Positions 1 to 13,200 of a stretch of 64,000 nt of DNA are shown here, one piece after another. Numbering within the stretch: position 1 is the first letter of the stretch; every line of letters starts with the position of its first letter. The stretch is from contig NC_087073.1 in NCBI RefSeq assembly GCF_026151205.1, positions 3,150,501 through 3,214,500 of the forward strand. Reading direction: 5' to 3'. Made by a program: the position numbers and the translations under genes. The stretch comes from Bolinopsis microptera. Its lineage: Eukaryota > Ctenophora > Tentaculata > Lobata > Bolinopsidae. The notes below the pieces were generated by a model that was not told the DNA's origin, ran no database searches, and was given only the letters and a program-made list of their open reading frames with translations.

Positions 1-550
1 CCAGTCTCGCTATCAGACATGACAACCACCACCTCCTTCCCCGTCATAGTAGGAACTGTGGTGGAAGTGAACTGTAGACCGGGACACACTCTCACTGGAG
101 ACAATGCTATAACTTGTATCAGGGACCTTTCGTATACTATCGGTGATCTCCCAAGTTGCGCTATAGGTTTGATGATCTTTGAATGTACAACTTTTCATTT
201 TCACTGTAGTAACATAAGTACAAAGAAAGCTCAGCAGTTAAATTATCGTTTACTACAACAAATACTGTCCAGACTCCAGTCAGTCGATTATGTATATTGA
301 TGCATGTTGTCACACTTTTGTCACTCTGCTGTTTTCACAAACTTGAACTATTTAGATCACTGCACCGGGATGATGACAGAGAACCACCTCTCGACTGAAG
401 CAACATTTCCTATCCCTTACGGAACTGCTATCACACTAGCCTGTGATCCTCAGTACTTGCTGATGGGTAGTAGAGTGATAACATGTGAGAAAGGGATCGT
501 ATTCTCTCACCAGTACTCAAGACCCAAGTGTCTCGACCAAGAGGATCCAG
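1..550 (+). CDS. Sushi (CCP) domain protein, 3' part
   Basis: Two exons are visible. The first runs from the window edge to 166, where a GT donor follows; the second is 356-550, with acceptor TTTAG before it and donor GTAAGA after it. Reading phase is 1 at both joins. Each exon carries a sushi-like module: cysteines in VNCRPGH, AITC and LPSC in the first, and HCTG, LACD, VITCEKG and RPKC in the second. Sushi modules are extracellular adhesion or complement-type domains of about 60 residues with four cysteines. The start lies outside the window. A good acceptor at 823-831 (TATCTTCACAG) followed by GAC GTG TAG in phase would end the protein at 839; another reading through an acceptor near 789 also stops soon after. 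The ending is therefore uncertain. The gene converges on the myosin gene. Confidence 0.72.
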
Positions 551-1148
551 GTAAGAACTCTTTTACTTGAGTTTTACTTGAGTTTTACTTAATTCTGTTC
601 AACAATTATAACTCACTTCAATTTGAAAAGCGCACAAGGTTGACTAAAAGGATTCATACTAAATATGTGCTGTTTCATTCGTTAGTTCACTAAGCCCTAA
701 GGCAGGTGTTGCTGTACAATGCATGTACAGATGTATGTTGTTGTACGTGGATGCATGTATGTAATTATTAACTAACTGTTCCACTGTCAGCAGCTATATC
801 CTGTCATATCTTATATCCTATATCTTCACAGACGTGTAGATAAAGGATATTCTTAAACTAGTTCTGTATCGTACATGTGTGATACCTTCACAACATAATG
901 AGCATACAAAATGTCATTAATTGTTCAAGGTAAGTAATGTCATATATTCTGTTAGAAGGTTTAATGTCAGGTTTATTGCAGTTTCAAAATTTACTAACCT
1001 ACATGTTAAGTTGCTAACCTCCTTGTTAATTTGATAATATCCTTACCAACAGATATGTTTAAACTTCATCAGGAATATCAAATGATATAAAGAAAATTCA
1101 AAAATCACAAGTAATAATATCACCAAAGTGCATCTTCCTAAAACGTAC
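551..1148. other. Intergenic or 3' UTR stretch between convergent genes
   Basis: No coding exon is convincing on either strand apart from the possible tiny last exon of the sushi gene at 832-839. The stretch is AT-rich. The 3' ends of the sushi gene (+) and perhaps of the myosin gene (-) would have to lie here if the two genes do not overlap. Confidence 0.5.
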
Positions 1149-1279
1149 CTGCAGTTTTCGCTCCAGCTGTTTGACAGATTGCTTGACAGCATCCCCCGCG
1201 AACAAAGCTTCAGTTTCAAAACTCTTCTTAGCAGATTCCAGATCTGCTGTGGCTTGTATGTACTTCTGCTTCCAGAACT
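1149..1279 (-). CDS. MYO18A: Myosin-XVIII exon 27, last visible (coiled coil)
   Basis: Encodes FWKQKYIQATADLESAKKSF and KQSVKQLERKLQ, matching the 'WRLKYERAVREVDFTKKRL...RQLERRL' segment. It ends at a consensus donor CAG|GTACGT, so more exons are expected, but none is visible to the left. Confidence 0.9.
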
Positions 1280-4200
1280 CTGGGATAAATATCACGGTAA
1301 GCGAAGACAATAATCTGCAGATAGAGCACGAGAATGAATTTGATATTTTTATAACATTTTATAAATTTCCATTTTTGTACAATTTCATTCATATTGTGTA
1401 TTTTAATATCTTATATTATGTCCAGTGTAGCAACAATAATATTTTCTAATAAACTCACGAGCAGTGTTCTCCTGCTCGTCATCCTCCGACCCGAGTCCGG
1501 AACTCGGAGCCAGGGACTCGTTACTCCGGATATGGGTCGTCTTCGTCTCCTCTATCTCGAGTCTCAACTTCTCGTTATCTCGTAGTAACGTCTCGTACTT
1601 CTCCTGATAGAAGTAGATACGTGTTAGTCCGATAGATGCATGCTTAGTAAAGTCGTTCAACTGCATGACCTTAAAAATAAAGTTTAGTCATCCGCTTGAA
1701 ACTGTATTTCCAAGATAACAAACGGATTTATTAATAACATTTATTTGCTACGAACTTTGAATTCAGCGAGGCTGTTCTCATGAGTTCTCCTGTCCACCAA
1801 CTCGGTCTGGTACATATTAGCCGCCTGAGAGACACAATACATTACTTAAATATTAACAACCAGACAGATTCACTAACAATAATCATAACAATGATCAGTA
1901 CAATGATAATTGGCGGAGTAAATACAGTGTTGTCAGGTGAAGTTGGCGATTACTCGTACGTCAAACTACAACCTCTCCTCAATGCTTGTTTAGATTGCAA
2001 CAATGAAGCAAGCTCTATTATAGGCGCCATTTCACAATACTCTGATCGTAAGTCTGTTTGTTGTGTTTGACTGCTAATGTGAGCGGTTTCAACATATCCA
2101 CACAACAAGTTTACAGATATAAACGGGGATTTACACACAGAAAAACAGATAAACGTGATTAACCATGTGTTAACGACCTATTGTTATCATCACTTAGCAA
2201 TCTGCCGTTTAAAACAAAATTCAACATCTGTAACAACATAGCAAATCTTAAGTATGAACAACCACCAAATGTTGACTGATCCACAATAATAACATTAACT
2301 GTAATTCAGGGAAACAAACTAGTAAATAAAACTAAAAGTTCATATTATATGTAGTGCGGTATTGCATTGTTTACTAAGTTACTAACGTGACATAAACAAT
2401 AAAAGAGATGATTCAAATAAAACGCTACCAGTTAGGACTGCCGGTGACCTCATAATTTACTACTACTATACTTAATACGTACTACATATTTCCTAATACT
2501 TATTGAACTTTTCAACAAAAATTGAACGTCAGCGGCCCTACCCCAATCGCCTATTAAATCTAATCTCCTCCCAATTAGTATAGTATAGCGCCGGAATAAG
2601 AATAGAAAATGTGTAGAACATTTGTCGGACTGGATGTTAACTAGTATTAACTAGTATGTTAACTATACTAATGTTAAAAGACACTAATCTACATGTTGAC
2701 ACGGCATTAGGTAATCTATATATAATTAAGTACTCTAATAATAAGTACTCGAACTTGACGTTCACAAGTTGAAGCAGGTGATAGACTGTAATCGGTCTGT
2801 GTTTCGTCAACAAATTTTGTAGTTTTGTTTAAGTTTTCCGTGTTTTCAACTACAAAGTACAAAGCAAGGAAAAAGTGAGCTACACAATTAAACATACAAC
2901 GCGACAAACACTACAAACAAAAAGGAAGGTCCGAGAAAACGAGAAAGTGCACAGTAAATCGCACAGAAGTTTCGAGAAAATATAAAAACCAACCTGGGCG
3001 CTGTTTTCCCGCTCCTCCTGAAGGTGGACCTCCAAATCTTCTGTTTTAGCGGTGAGTTGAGCGTTCTGTTCCGTCAGAGAGTTAGTCTCCTCCTCCAACT
3101 TAGATACCTTGGTTCGTAACACAACTAACTCTTGCTGTGGAAGAGACGCAGGCTCAGTGAACAATGAACAGTAATCAGTGTTATTTATAGAAATTCTTTA
3201 AAGCTAAACCACTATTAAAACATTGCTTGGCGTGAAAATTTTAACTTAACTATTTTCTAGAACAGAGTTAGTGATATTGAATGTCAGTAAAGGCTGCCAC
3301 TAAAGTTATTTTCTACTGAATTAAGAATATCTGTAGCCGGCAACTGTCAAAATGCATAAATAATTTCGACTCAATAAATAAAAATAATAAAAGCTCAGGT
3401 AACAGTGTAACACATGGTCCTATGACTAAAATACACTGCCTCAACTCTCAAACGAACAAAAAGACATGAAATGTATAAAGTGACGGTGGAAGAGGTATAA
3501 TTAATCGCTGTAAGTATTAAAAGGGTCGTGACCAAGGGCAACAGCCACAGATCCCAGTAAATGCTCTTCACAATAAATTAATCGAATGACTTTTTACGGG
3601 ATTATACGCTGCTTGATGCTTACACACAGTACATGTGTGGTGAGGGGTAGGGTTTTAAAATGACACATCTCACTGTCGTGGGGCCTTGTCAGACCCATCA
3701 GGACGCAGACAGGGTTTAAACATGTTGGATCTTCTGGTAATAGCAAAAGAAAAGGTGGAGCTAGACGTTTTGTAAACCTACCTCTTTACGCTCGATATCT
3801 TTAGCTGAGTGCACCTTGATGAGAGGCTTGACCCGAGTAAACAGCTTCCACCAACCCCAGGATTGGAGCTCAGCGTGGATCAGGGCATTCCTCTGTATGA
3901 CCGATACTGCACTGTGTTTCATCTGAAATAGGGGTGTTATTATCAGAGTTATTGTGGGGTAGATGGTGTTATAGACATGAAAACAGTGGAAATGTGGAAT
4001 AACGCTTTCAACAAGTTCGAACCAGTGAAATGAAGATATAAGTGACCAATGAAATAGTGACAACACTGTATCAATACTATCAGTATCATAGCCTCCACCA
4101 TAACCACTGACTCACAATGTCCGCAGATTCAGTCTGGGTAACGAAGGGAGTTTTCCTGCGAGTTGGTATGCTAGACTTATTGGCAGAGGATGGTCCTCCC

Positions 4201-7200
4201 CTTTTAGCCTGCAGCCTCTTCTTCATATCTATATTCCAATACGAATAATCAAAAGACCAGTAAACTTTGTGTATAGCTCACAACAGAGCAAGAGAAATAA
4301 GGGTTTCAGACAAACGACAAACGACTAAAGACAAACGACAAAAGACAACAGTTTCAAGACGGCTCATGACCCGACTGGGACCCACTTCAAGAGATGCCCA
4401 CAACAGCTGCTCACAATTTCAATGCCCCTGGAAAGGCAAATATATAGAAAGTGTACACATATAATATGAAATGAATTGAGTTGATACTGGATCAGTTGGG
4501 CTAGTAAAGCTAGGCACATGTAAACTCAATAGACTATTGTTATGACGGGTTCTGGGCGGGACATGTTTACTATAACTAGTGATATAAACTCATCGTTACT
4601 AATTGACATGTTCTATTGTGCAAGTGCTATTTCAATAGCATTTGTGGTAATTGGTAATGCACAAAGCACTTTTAATTACATTGCTTCATAATTGGTTCTG
4701 ATAAATACAGGAAAACAATAAGAGGCAAGCTGCCAGAATGAGAACAAGTGCGGTAGTGAACGTGCAGGTGCCATCTGAGTGCAACTGTGTTTCAGTCAAA
4801 TAGCACATCAAGATCAAAGTGGAACTGGAAAGTTAATTAATGCACCAGAAGATTGAATGTGGATCAAGTAAGCAGCGGGTAACACCTGCATCATCCCCGC
4901 TCACACATACAGAGTTAAAAAATGTAATTCAATAGTTTCGGTCATTAATGGAACCTCTGGAAAATTGATTTAATGTCCTACACTCCCGTATATTTAGAAT
5001 GTTTTAACGCATCACAAGTTCCAAACGTGGCAGAGGATTCAATTACGACGCCAATTCATTTTAACCAATTTGTTTAACTACTAGTCTATATCAAATCAAG
5101 GGATTTAATTGACAATTAAACCGCTTTTGTGGTCAAATAACTGATACAAAATAACCACATTACAAATGGGAGGGCGGAATAACGAGGAGGGATGGCAACG
5201 AGAGGATAAAGAAATAGTACGTGCCAGGGAGATAAAAGATGCGTCTGGGACCATCTGTGAAAGACTACAACATGATCGTTTCATAGCATTGGTAGGTTCT
5301 ATAAGGTATAACCAGCAAACATTTCGTTCCATCGACAGGCATAACCATCTAGAGCAAGCTAAAAATGGCTATCTAGAATGGCGAGTAAGGGTTCATTTAA
5401 ATTGTACGTCAGAAGCGCCATTTTGATAAACTTGAAATAATCACATTATTGGGGACAAATGATGGCTTGAAATCGGGTAATTTTTTACATTTTCGGGAGG
5501 GAAATTGCTACGAGGATAGCCGACAAGAGGATACCTAAAATGCTTTGAATATATATAATAAGTTGAATGGGGAATTCAGGATGTAAGGGGTTAACAAGAT
5601 GTACGTAATGGGGAACGTAAACAACTTGACATAAGCTGAAAAGTATGTGAACTAATTGTAATGGGGAAAGTAAACAACTTGACATAAGCTGAAAAGTATG
5701 TGAACTAATTGTAAAACCCACTAACCATGAGACCGTCTACTCTCTTCCGAGCTATAGCTCCTCTACACACACTCTGGAGAGCTATAACGAAGTTGTTGAG
5801 CTTCTGTTCCTTCTCCAGCTGCAAGTCTGCCAGCACTCCCGGCTTGAAGAAGACCTGGAGAGAGAGGGTTACTGGGTTAGTGGGTGGGTCAGATCATCAT
5901 CTTGTGGTGGAAACAATTAGAGATACTTAGAGATCTACTGGTGGGAGGTTAGATCATCTTTATTAACGTGTTCTTTATTACATAATACTTGTAGTAGTCA
6001 AATGTAAATATCGTTAGTAAGTTTATTATCATGAGCACAGTCATTATCATAGAGTGCAGTTTTTAAATATTTATGCAGTGAAGATCGTCTGAACCAGCTG
6101 CATTGTGGTATGACGTCATAAAATAGGGCCTGCCATCCACCTGACCCACGTACTGCATAAAGTATAACCACCAGGTCTTTAGCTTTAAAATTGAATTGGC
6201 TAAACACTTGCATTTTCATTAACCCATAATTCGTCTAATTCGAAAATGTACTAGAAAAATGGTTTTTGTCTGTATTTTGCAGGGTGGAATAAATAAAGGG
6301 ACCGTTCAAAAATAACGAATAAGGAGATAATTACATATTTAAGACCCCCCTCCAACCTCTCAGCAAGTTTACACATAGCTATTGTGTGGAAATAACATTT
6401 GCGTCAGCATTTCGGCCAATTTCGAAAACCCCCTCCCTCCTAAAATATCTGAACCCGAGTGGAATGGCAAAAAATAACGTAAGCTGGTATGAGTTGAATG
6501 ACTGAAACTTACCTTGCTAATGCCTGTTCGGTATCTCGAGTCGTCTAGTTCACAATCCTCCAAGATTGTAATAACAGCCTGAAACAACAACAACAAATTT
6601 AAAACATTACCAACTGAGACAGATATCAAAAGACAAAATATGTGAGAGTTGAATTGTCTTTAGTCTGTCGATTGTACAATGTACATGGTCAGTGTACTAA
6701 ATACTGATGTGCTAGTGTAACTACTAGTGTTACATACTCACTTTCTTTAGGTCTGTCACTATATTGTCATGAACTGTGTACCGTTTCATATTGTAAACCT
6801 GAGGTGTACGCACACTCATTTATCTTCATGTAATCGTCAGTCAGTCAAGGAAACATATCGTAATCATACAATTATAATATCGACCATCGCGTCACTAGTG
6901 TGTGAATGCAAAAATTTGCAATTAAACTGACCTCTCGCTCGTCGAAGACAGAATCTCCGCCGTCAGCGTCAGCGCCTTCAAACGGCGTTAACCTGAGCAC
7001 TTCAAATTGCCGCCGAAAATCTGCGAAACTCAGACAGTCCGGATATCCTGTTTAACAATAAGTTAGAACGAGAAAAACAAGTTGTGAAGGTGACAACTCG
7101 GCAACTGAACCTTAAGTAGGTAATCACATTTCACCGTTGGAATGCTGAACGTCACTGGTTTAACTAGTGCGAACAATATATAAATGTCTCGACACAGTTT

Positions 7201-10200
7201 GACTAGAACATCTTACCTTCTCTATAAAGTCGGATGAATTGTAAGATTCCTGTGCTCCTTAGCTGGGATCGCACGTGCACAATCTCCATCACTGCTTCGT
7301 TTTGCCGGTGAGAGGACCGCGGGGTTACACAGTGTATAAAGTGAGGGTTTGTACGTTTCAGTGTGTCGAACACATAGTCCTGAGTAAAACGTGTTACACT
7401 GAAAAGTAGTTCGGACCCGCCATGTGTTTATTAGTAAAACAATTACTACTGTCCACGGAATTTCGTACTTCATTAGCACTAGGTCAGGAAATTCAGGGTC
7501 ATACTTTATACTTACCAACTGGAATTTGTAGTTGAGACATCTGTTCTGGGGTTTGATACTATTAGAGGACAGAAGACTGTGGCCCTTCCTAGAGTTAGCT
7601 TGTCGCATGAAGGTTGACGTGCCGTCAGCTAATGCTTTGGGAGTAGGGCTTCCTTTGGTGATAGTGCTAGCTCCTTTCCCTTGGAACAGTTGTATAACTG
7701 GCTGTCTGAAAAAAGAACGCAGGAAATTAGATTTAATTACGTGGAATACAAAATTAATAAATTTAAAGTTATGGAGGGGAATTGGACGTGTCACCCATCA
7801 CCTTGTAAACTCCGCACCAGAATTAAGTGAAATGTAATAAGTTTACTGGTAACTTGTTATTCAAAACTAAGATTTATAATAGTTGTCGCCATTCAATTCT
7901 ATTGATGATGATGAGAGAAATTGTCATGTGGCGACGCGATGTTTAATTTATCAAAAGAATTGAAGCTAAGGTGCCACACGCGCGCGCGACGCGCATACTA
8001 AAGCACTACTGCAAGCTACACTATTGAATCAGTAAGCAGACTTTGCGCCTTCCAAAAAGTAACCGAGTAGAATATGACCGATGACTTCTCACAGGCAGCT
8101 CCGCAAAAGTCAGAAATGCGGCAATCAACAGCATTAAGGAATGATACCCTAGTGTCAACAGCAACAATGCAGTAGAATCTCCGAGATTCGAGAATTTTCC
8201 AGTTTCTACAAAAATGTATTGAACTGATAAGAGGTCTAATTGAGACGTGAGTCTCGCAAACACAGCAGTCGTTAAAAAACTCGCATACTTCACACCCTTT
8301 TTAAAACCACGAACAGTAAACTGCAGTGTCTAACAGCTCCATACCTGGTGGATTCCTGCACGATAGTTTTAGCAAATCTGGCCGCAGATGTATCCCTAGC
8401 TTGCTGCAACCAGCCAGTACAGTCGTACTCAACGTTTATCAGGTGGTTGCAGTGAGACAGGACGAACTTGCTGGGACCTGACTGGTGCAGGAGTCTGTAG
8501 CCACGGCCTCCTGAAACACAAGGAAATATCTTTTAAAAGTCTACTTCTTAGTGAGGAGTAAGCCTAGTTCGTGCGTCACTACAAGAAGGGATTGACCGGT
8601 AAATGTAATATTCAGAAGACCGTACTTTAACGTTGCACTACACTAGCAGTGCATACTTTGTATCCCACACTGACAAGAGAGATATTACTGATAATATTTT
8701 AACTTTCCCAAACCAACTACCTGAGTCTAGATGTCAAACATATGACTGTACATACTATAATATTATACGTATTCACATGGTCAAGACACATAGCTAATAA
8801 CACACATGTATTGATTCTCTCTCAGTCGTCCAAGAAACATGTTTCTACAGAAAATACTGTGCCGACAGAAAAACATGCCTACTTGGCACAACCCCACAGG
8901 TCACTTATATTGAGTCAGTGATGGTCACAATTTAGGACGTCAGTTACAGTAGTCCTGAGTCACAAAGCCCAACAATCTGATCCGTAGTAAGACAGTTAAC
9001 AACTAGTACACTGCGTGCTACAGTTAAATATTTTAGTCGATTATTTCATCGCTATAATACAATCCTGATGCATGTCAATACTTTGTAAGATGCTGTGTTA
9101 ACCAGAGTGTGATCAGCACGATAAAGGACCTGGTTACGTCACTATCCTACACCTGGTTACGTCACTATCCTACACCTGGTTACGTCACTATCCTACACCT
9201 GGTTACGTCACTATCCTACACCTGGTTACGTCACTATCCTACACCTGGTTACGTCACTATCCTACACCTGGTTACGTCACTATCCTACACCTGGTTACGT
9301 CACTATCCTACACCTGGTTACGTCACTATCCTACACCTGGTTACGTCACTATCCTACACCTGGTTACGTCACTATCCTACACCTGGTTACGTCACTATCC
9401 TACACCTGGTTACGTCACTATCCTACACCTGGTTACGTCACTATCATACGCTACACCTGGTTACGTCACTATCCTACACCTGGTTACGTCCTACATCACA
9501 GTGAATATAAGCGTGAGAAGCTGTACTCAGTTACCAGAACATATTGTATTAACTTGTATCTTTTTATACATGTATTAATAATGTTGCACTCTTCTACTCG
9601 CCTAAATCTGGCAAGCACAAGTTTCACACAGATAACTCATTATAGTATTATGCTAATGACTAAATTTGTTTTACCTTAAATAATGGCAAGGTTTACCGTT
9701 TACCGATCAATTTGCCACATATTCACAATGTCATTATGTAGCCTGGTGTATCAATATTCAATATAGCAATATTCAATACTTTTAAAATAATGCTCAAATA
9801 TCATCGGGGAGGTTGTGATGATCTAAATATAATAACATGTCACAAAATACTGGGCCACTTTTAAAACATCAAAGAACCCCACAAATCCCACCTACCAGCA
9901 TCAGAGTGGTGCATGAGGACGCGCTCCAAGAACGTAATATCAGTAGCCCCCGGAAACATGGACTCTTCATCCAGTATCCAGTAGAGACCTTTAGTGTCGG
10001 TCGCTTCGTCGCTGCGTCCCTGTGAGTGCATGTCCAGGATGTCTAAAACAGGTTTGGGAGAGGCCGGCAGGTCAGTGTAGTTCATCTTTATCTCCTCCTG
10101 TGGGCGGGAAATTATTTTAAATCTATGAATTATTTAATCAATTCCATGTAAAATACTGTGAGATTCAAATATTTCTATTCAATGTGTGTCGAAAAGTCTC

Positions 10201-13200
10201 TTTCTGTTAATGCACCATAGCACCATCCATAGCGTTGTAAACATATTTATAAAAGTTAAAAATAGAACGGCCCCTGATAATTTGTTATGAAAGTATGTGA
10301 CGCAAACAACACTTTTACTGAAAGTTACAGTTCGAATGTGATTAGAACATTTTGCAGTTCCCAAAGCTTGAGTTTAATATTCCCAACTTAAATAAGATTA
10401 CAATTTCAGCCAGACAGTATCTGGTATTTAGTGTAAGATATTTAAGGAATGCTATAACAAGCGTCGAACACATTTCCAACACAGCAATAGTGGAGTATCA
10501 AAGAACCGCACCATTTAATCCTCATTAAGCGTGCATATCACATAACTCCTCAACTGAAGCTGTATAAAGGAATCACGTCAATCACAACGAGTTATTAGAC
10601 ATTTGAGAGCATTCCACATACTATTACACATATTCCACATACTATTACATACACATAACCTGGGAAGACTACACGCGAATACCACTGGAAATATTCCCCG
10701 ATAATGTGTTGTTGATAGGTCTATATTAGCTACCCCGACCAGCATGAGCAGTGTGGTGATAACGGTATGCAAGGAACGCCCTTATCAGTACTCGTGAAAT
10801 GTAAACAAGTTGACACTTGTAAAACAGCCTTCAATCATGATACAGGACTGAAATTAGGTGACATAATCACGGCAGCAGTCGGCACGGGCTGACGTCAGCC
10901 ATATTGGACATTGGTATACAAGTAGACATATTGCATTTTAGGTTCCTCGCATGTGATACCGATATAGGGCATTCATATCATTTTTAACATGTTTCTATCA
11001 AATCATTCAAATGCAGCTGACATCGTCTGATATAAGGAATAATCATCAGTCCGTACATCAGCACAACGTTTTTGAGAGATATCTAATGGAAATATTAATA
11101 TTACAATCATTCGGCTTTAAGGAGGGCGGGGGTCCAGCCTGAATTCGGCTTTAAGGGGGCCGGGGGCCGGGGTCCAGCCTGAATTCGGCTTTAAAGTTTA
11201 AGGGGGCCGGGGTCCAGCCTGAATTCGGCTTTAAAGTTTAAGGGGGCCGGGGGTCCAGCCTGAATTCGGCTTTAAGGGGACCGGAGGGTCCTTTAAGTTA
11301 AGACAAGTTTACTCGTTTATCCAAATAGCTTCATAGTTAATCTACAAGCTTAATGCTTAAAGTTATTTCCAGACGTTTCTCTGAATGGCGATAATTTAAA
11401 TTTTACAAGACATTTTCCAGAAGATTTGTTTATTTTCAGCTGTGCATAAATGTAATAACAAGAACAATCTCTGTCGGAAAGACAGGAAAGCGTTTGTGTC
11501 AAAGTAAGAAAGTGTAAGATTTACTTTAGGTGTAAATAGTTTGGCTCCTAGCGCTGGTACACAGAACCCCTCCTAGCGCTGTTATGTATATTGTGGTCAC
11601 TGCAAACCTGTTTAAAACAATAAATAGTGCGCGGTACTGTAGTTCTATTGTCTAAAAGATCCCCACTACACTGATGTATTATGTTACTCTGTTAATTGTT
11701 ATAATATTATGTTACAATTAAACATAATACACAGGACACTATACATTGTGTATTGTATAGCTGTAGTGTGTAAAGCTGTATAATATGGACCTTATCTATT
11801 TTGATATACAGTACTGTGTGCGAGCGTATCATGTTTTTTATTTATTGAAATCCCGGATAAAAATAATTTATACGTAGCGTCGATATTCATATGCATACTA
11901 TTCATATTATGTATACATAATGCAGACTAGATGGTTGTTAGATGAATATTTAATTTTCGTTCTATTCAAATACTTGAAATATTTCCTATGCCAGAGTACC
12001 TACGGGTAATAACTACTTGTGTCCATACCGTACTCACATATAACTTCATACCGTAAGATTTCTACGACATAATATGTCAAAAACTCCAAACTTCATTCAT
12101 TTTGTACGGAAAACCGTGTCACACGCCTTTAAAAGTCTTCCATATTTTAGGCTTTGAAAGTATTGAAGTAGAGAATTTGAAAAATGTAGCTCGTCGGGTT
12201 ACAAGTTACACATTGCGACTGGTCAGAGCTTCCGAATAACAGGCTCGAAACAAAATATTTCCTCTGAGATAATTGATTTGTCCGGTAGTGCGCGTTTAAT
12301 CGGAATGACTAGGTAAATTATTCGGCATAATTCCGAGATACGCACATAATGCACATAATTAGATGCGTATAAAGAGTAAAGAGCGACTATAATCCTGTAA
12401 TCTGGATCTCGTCTAAACAAAAGCGTACTGTGTACAGTATAATTAGATAATCACTCAATCAATTAGTCTGCCTTTGTAAGCCGGTTAGAGCTGAGCGTGG
12501 ACAAAGCTTTCAAATGTGTCAGCCAAAGTTTATCTGATTTGTAGAAACCATCATAATTCTGTGGGATGAGATGAAGCAAGTCCAAGTTTATCTGATTTGT
12601 AGAAACCATCATAATTCTGTGGGATGAGATGAAGCAAGTCCAAGTTTATCTGATTTGTAGAAACCATCATAATTCTGTGGTCCAAGTTTATCTGATTTGT
12701 AGAAACCATCATAATTCTGTGGGATGAGATGAAGCAAGTCCAAGTTTATCTGATTTGTAGAAACCATCATAATTTTGTGTGAATGAGATGAAGCAAGTCA
12801 AAGTTCAGAAGACTGGTCCTGGTAATCTTAGTCATAATTTATGGCCTCTTCTTTTTAAACAATTAAATGAAATTCCCCTGATGCGGATCAACAATTTACA
12901 AGGAATCTAGAGTAAGGATATTAATACTGCACACATTTGATTTACTGAATCGAAAGTTAATTAATTTTTTCAGTCCCATGGACTGGTTTTTATTTTTGAC
13001 AATGATGATATTCATTATATATAACCTGTAATACTATTCTGTATATATCTAATTTCGTTTTCCAAAAAAAAATTTACTGAAGGAGTTGATGAAGGAGTTG
13101 ATGCAAAAGTTCCAATGATTTAGAATTTAACTCTTTCGAATCGAAAGTCAACTAATTTTTTCAGTCCCATGGACTGGGATTTATTTTTGCAATGATGATT

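Noticed and set aside
5166-5426. 86-codon plus-strand ORF
   Set aside because: Lies within a myosin intron, shows no recognisable motif, and there is no evidence for splicing or a promoter.
9109-9504. 131-codon ORF with a 23-residue repeat
   Set aside because: Produced by a 23-bp minisatellite; the peptide repeat only mirrors the DNA period read in three frames.
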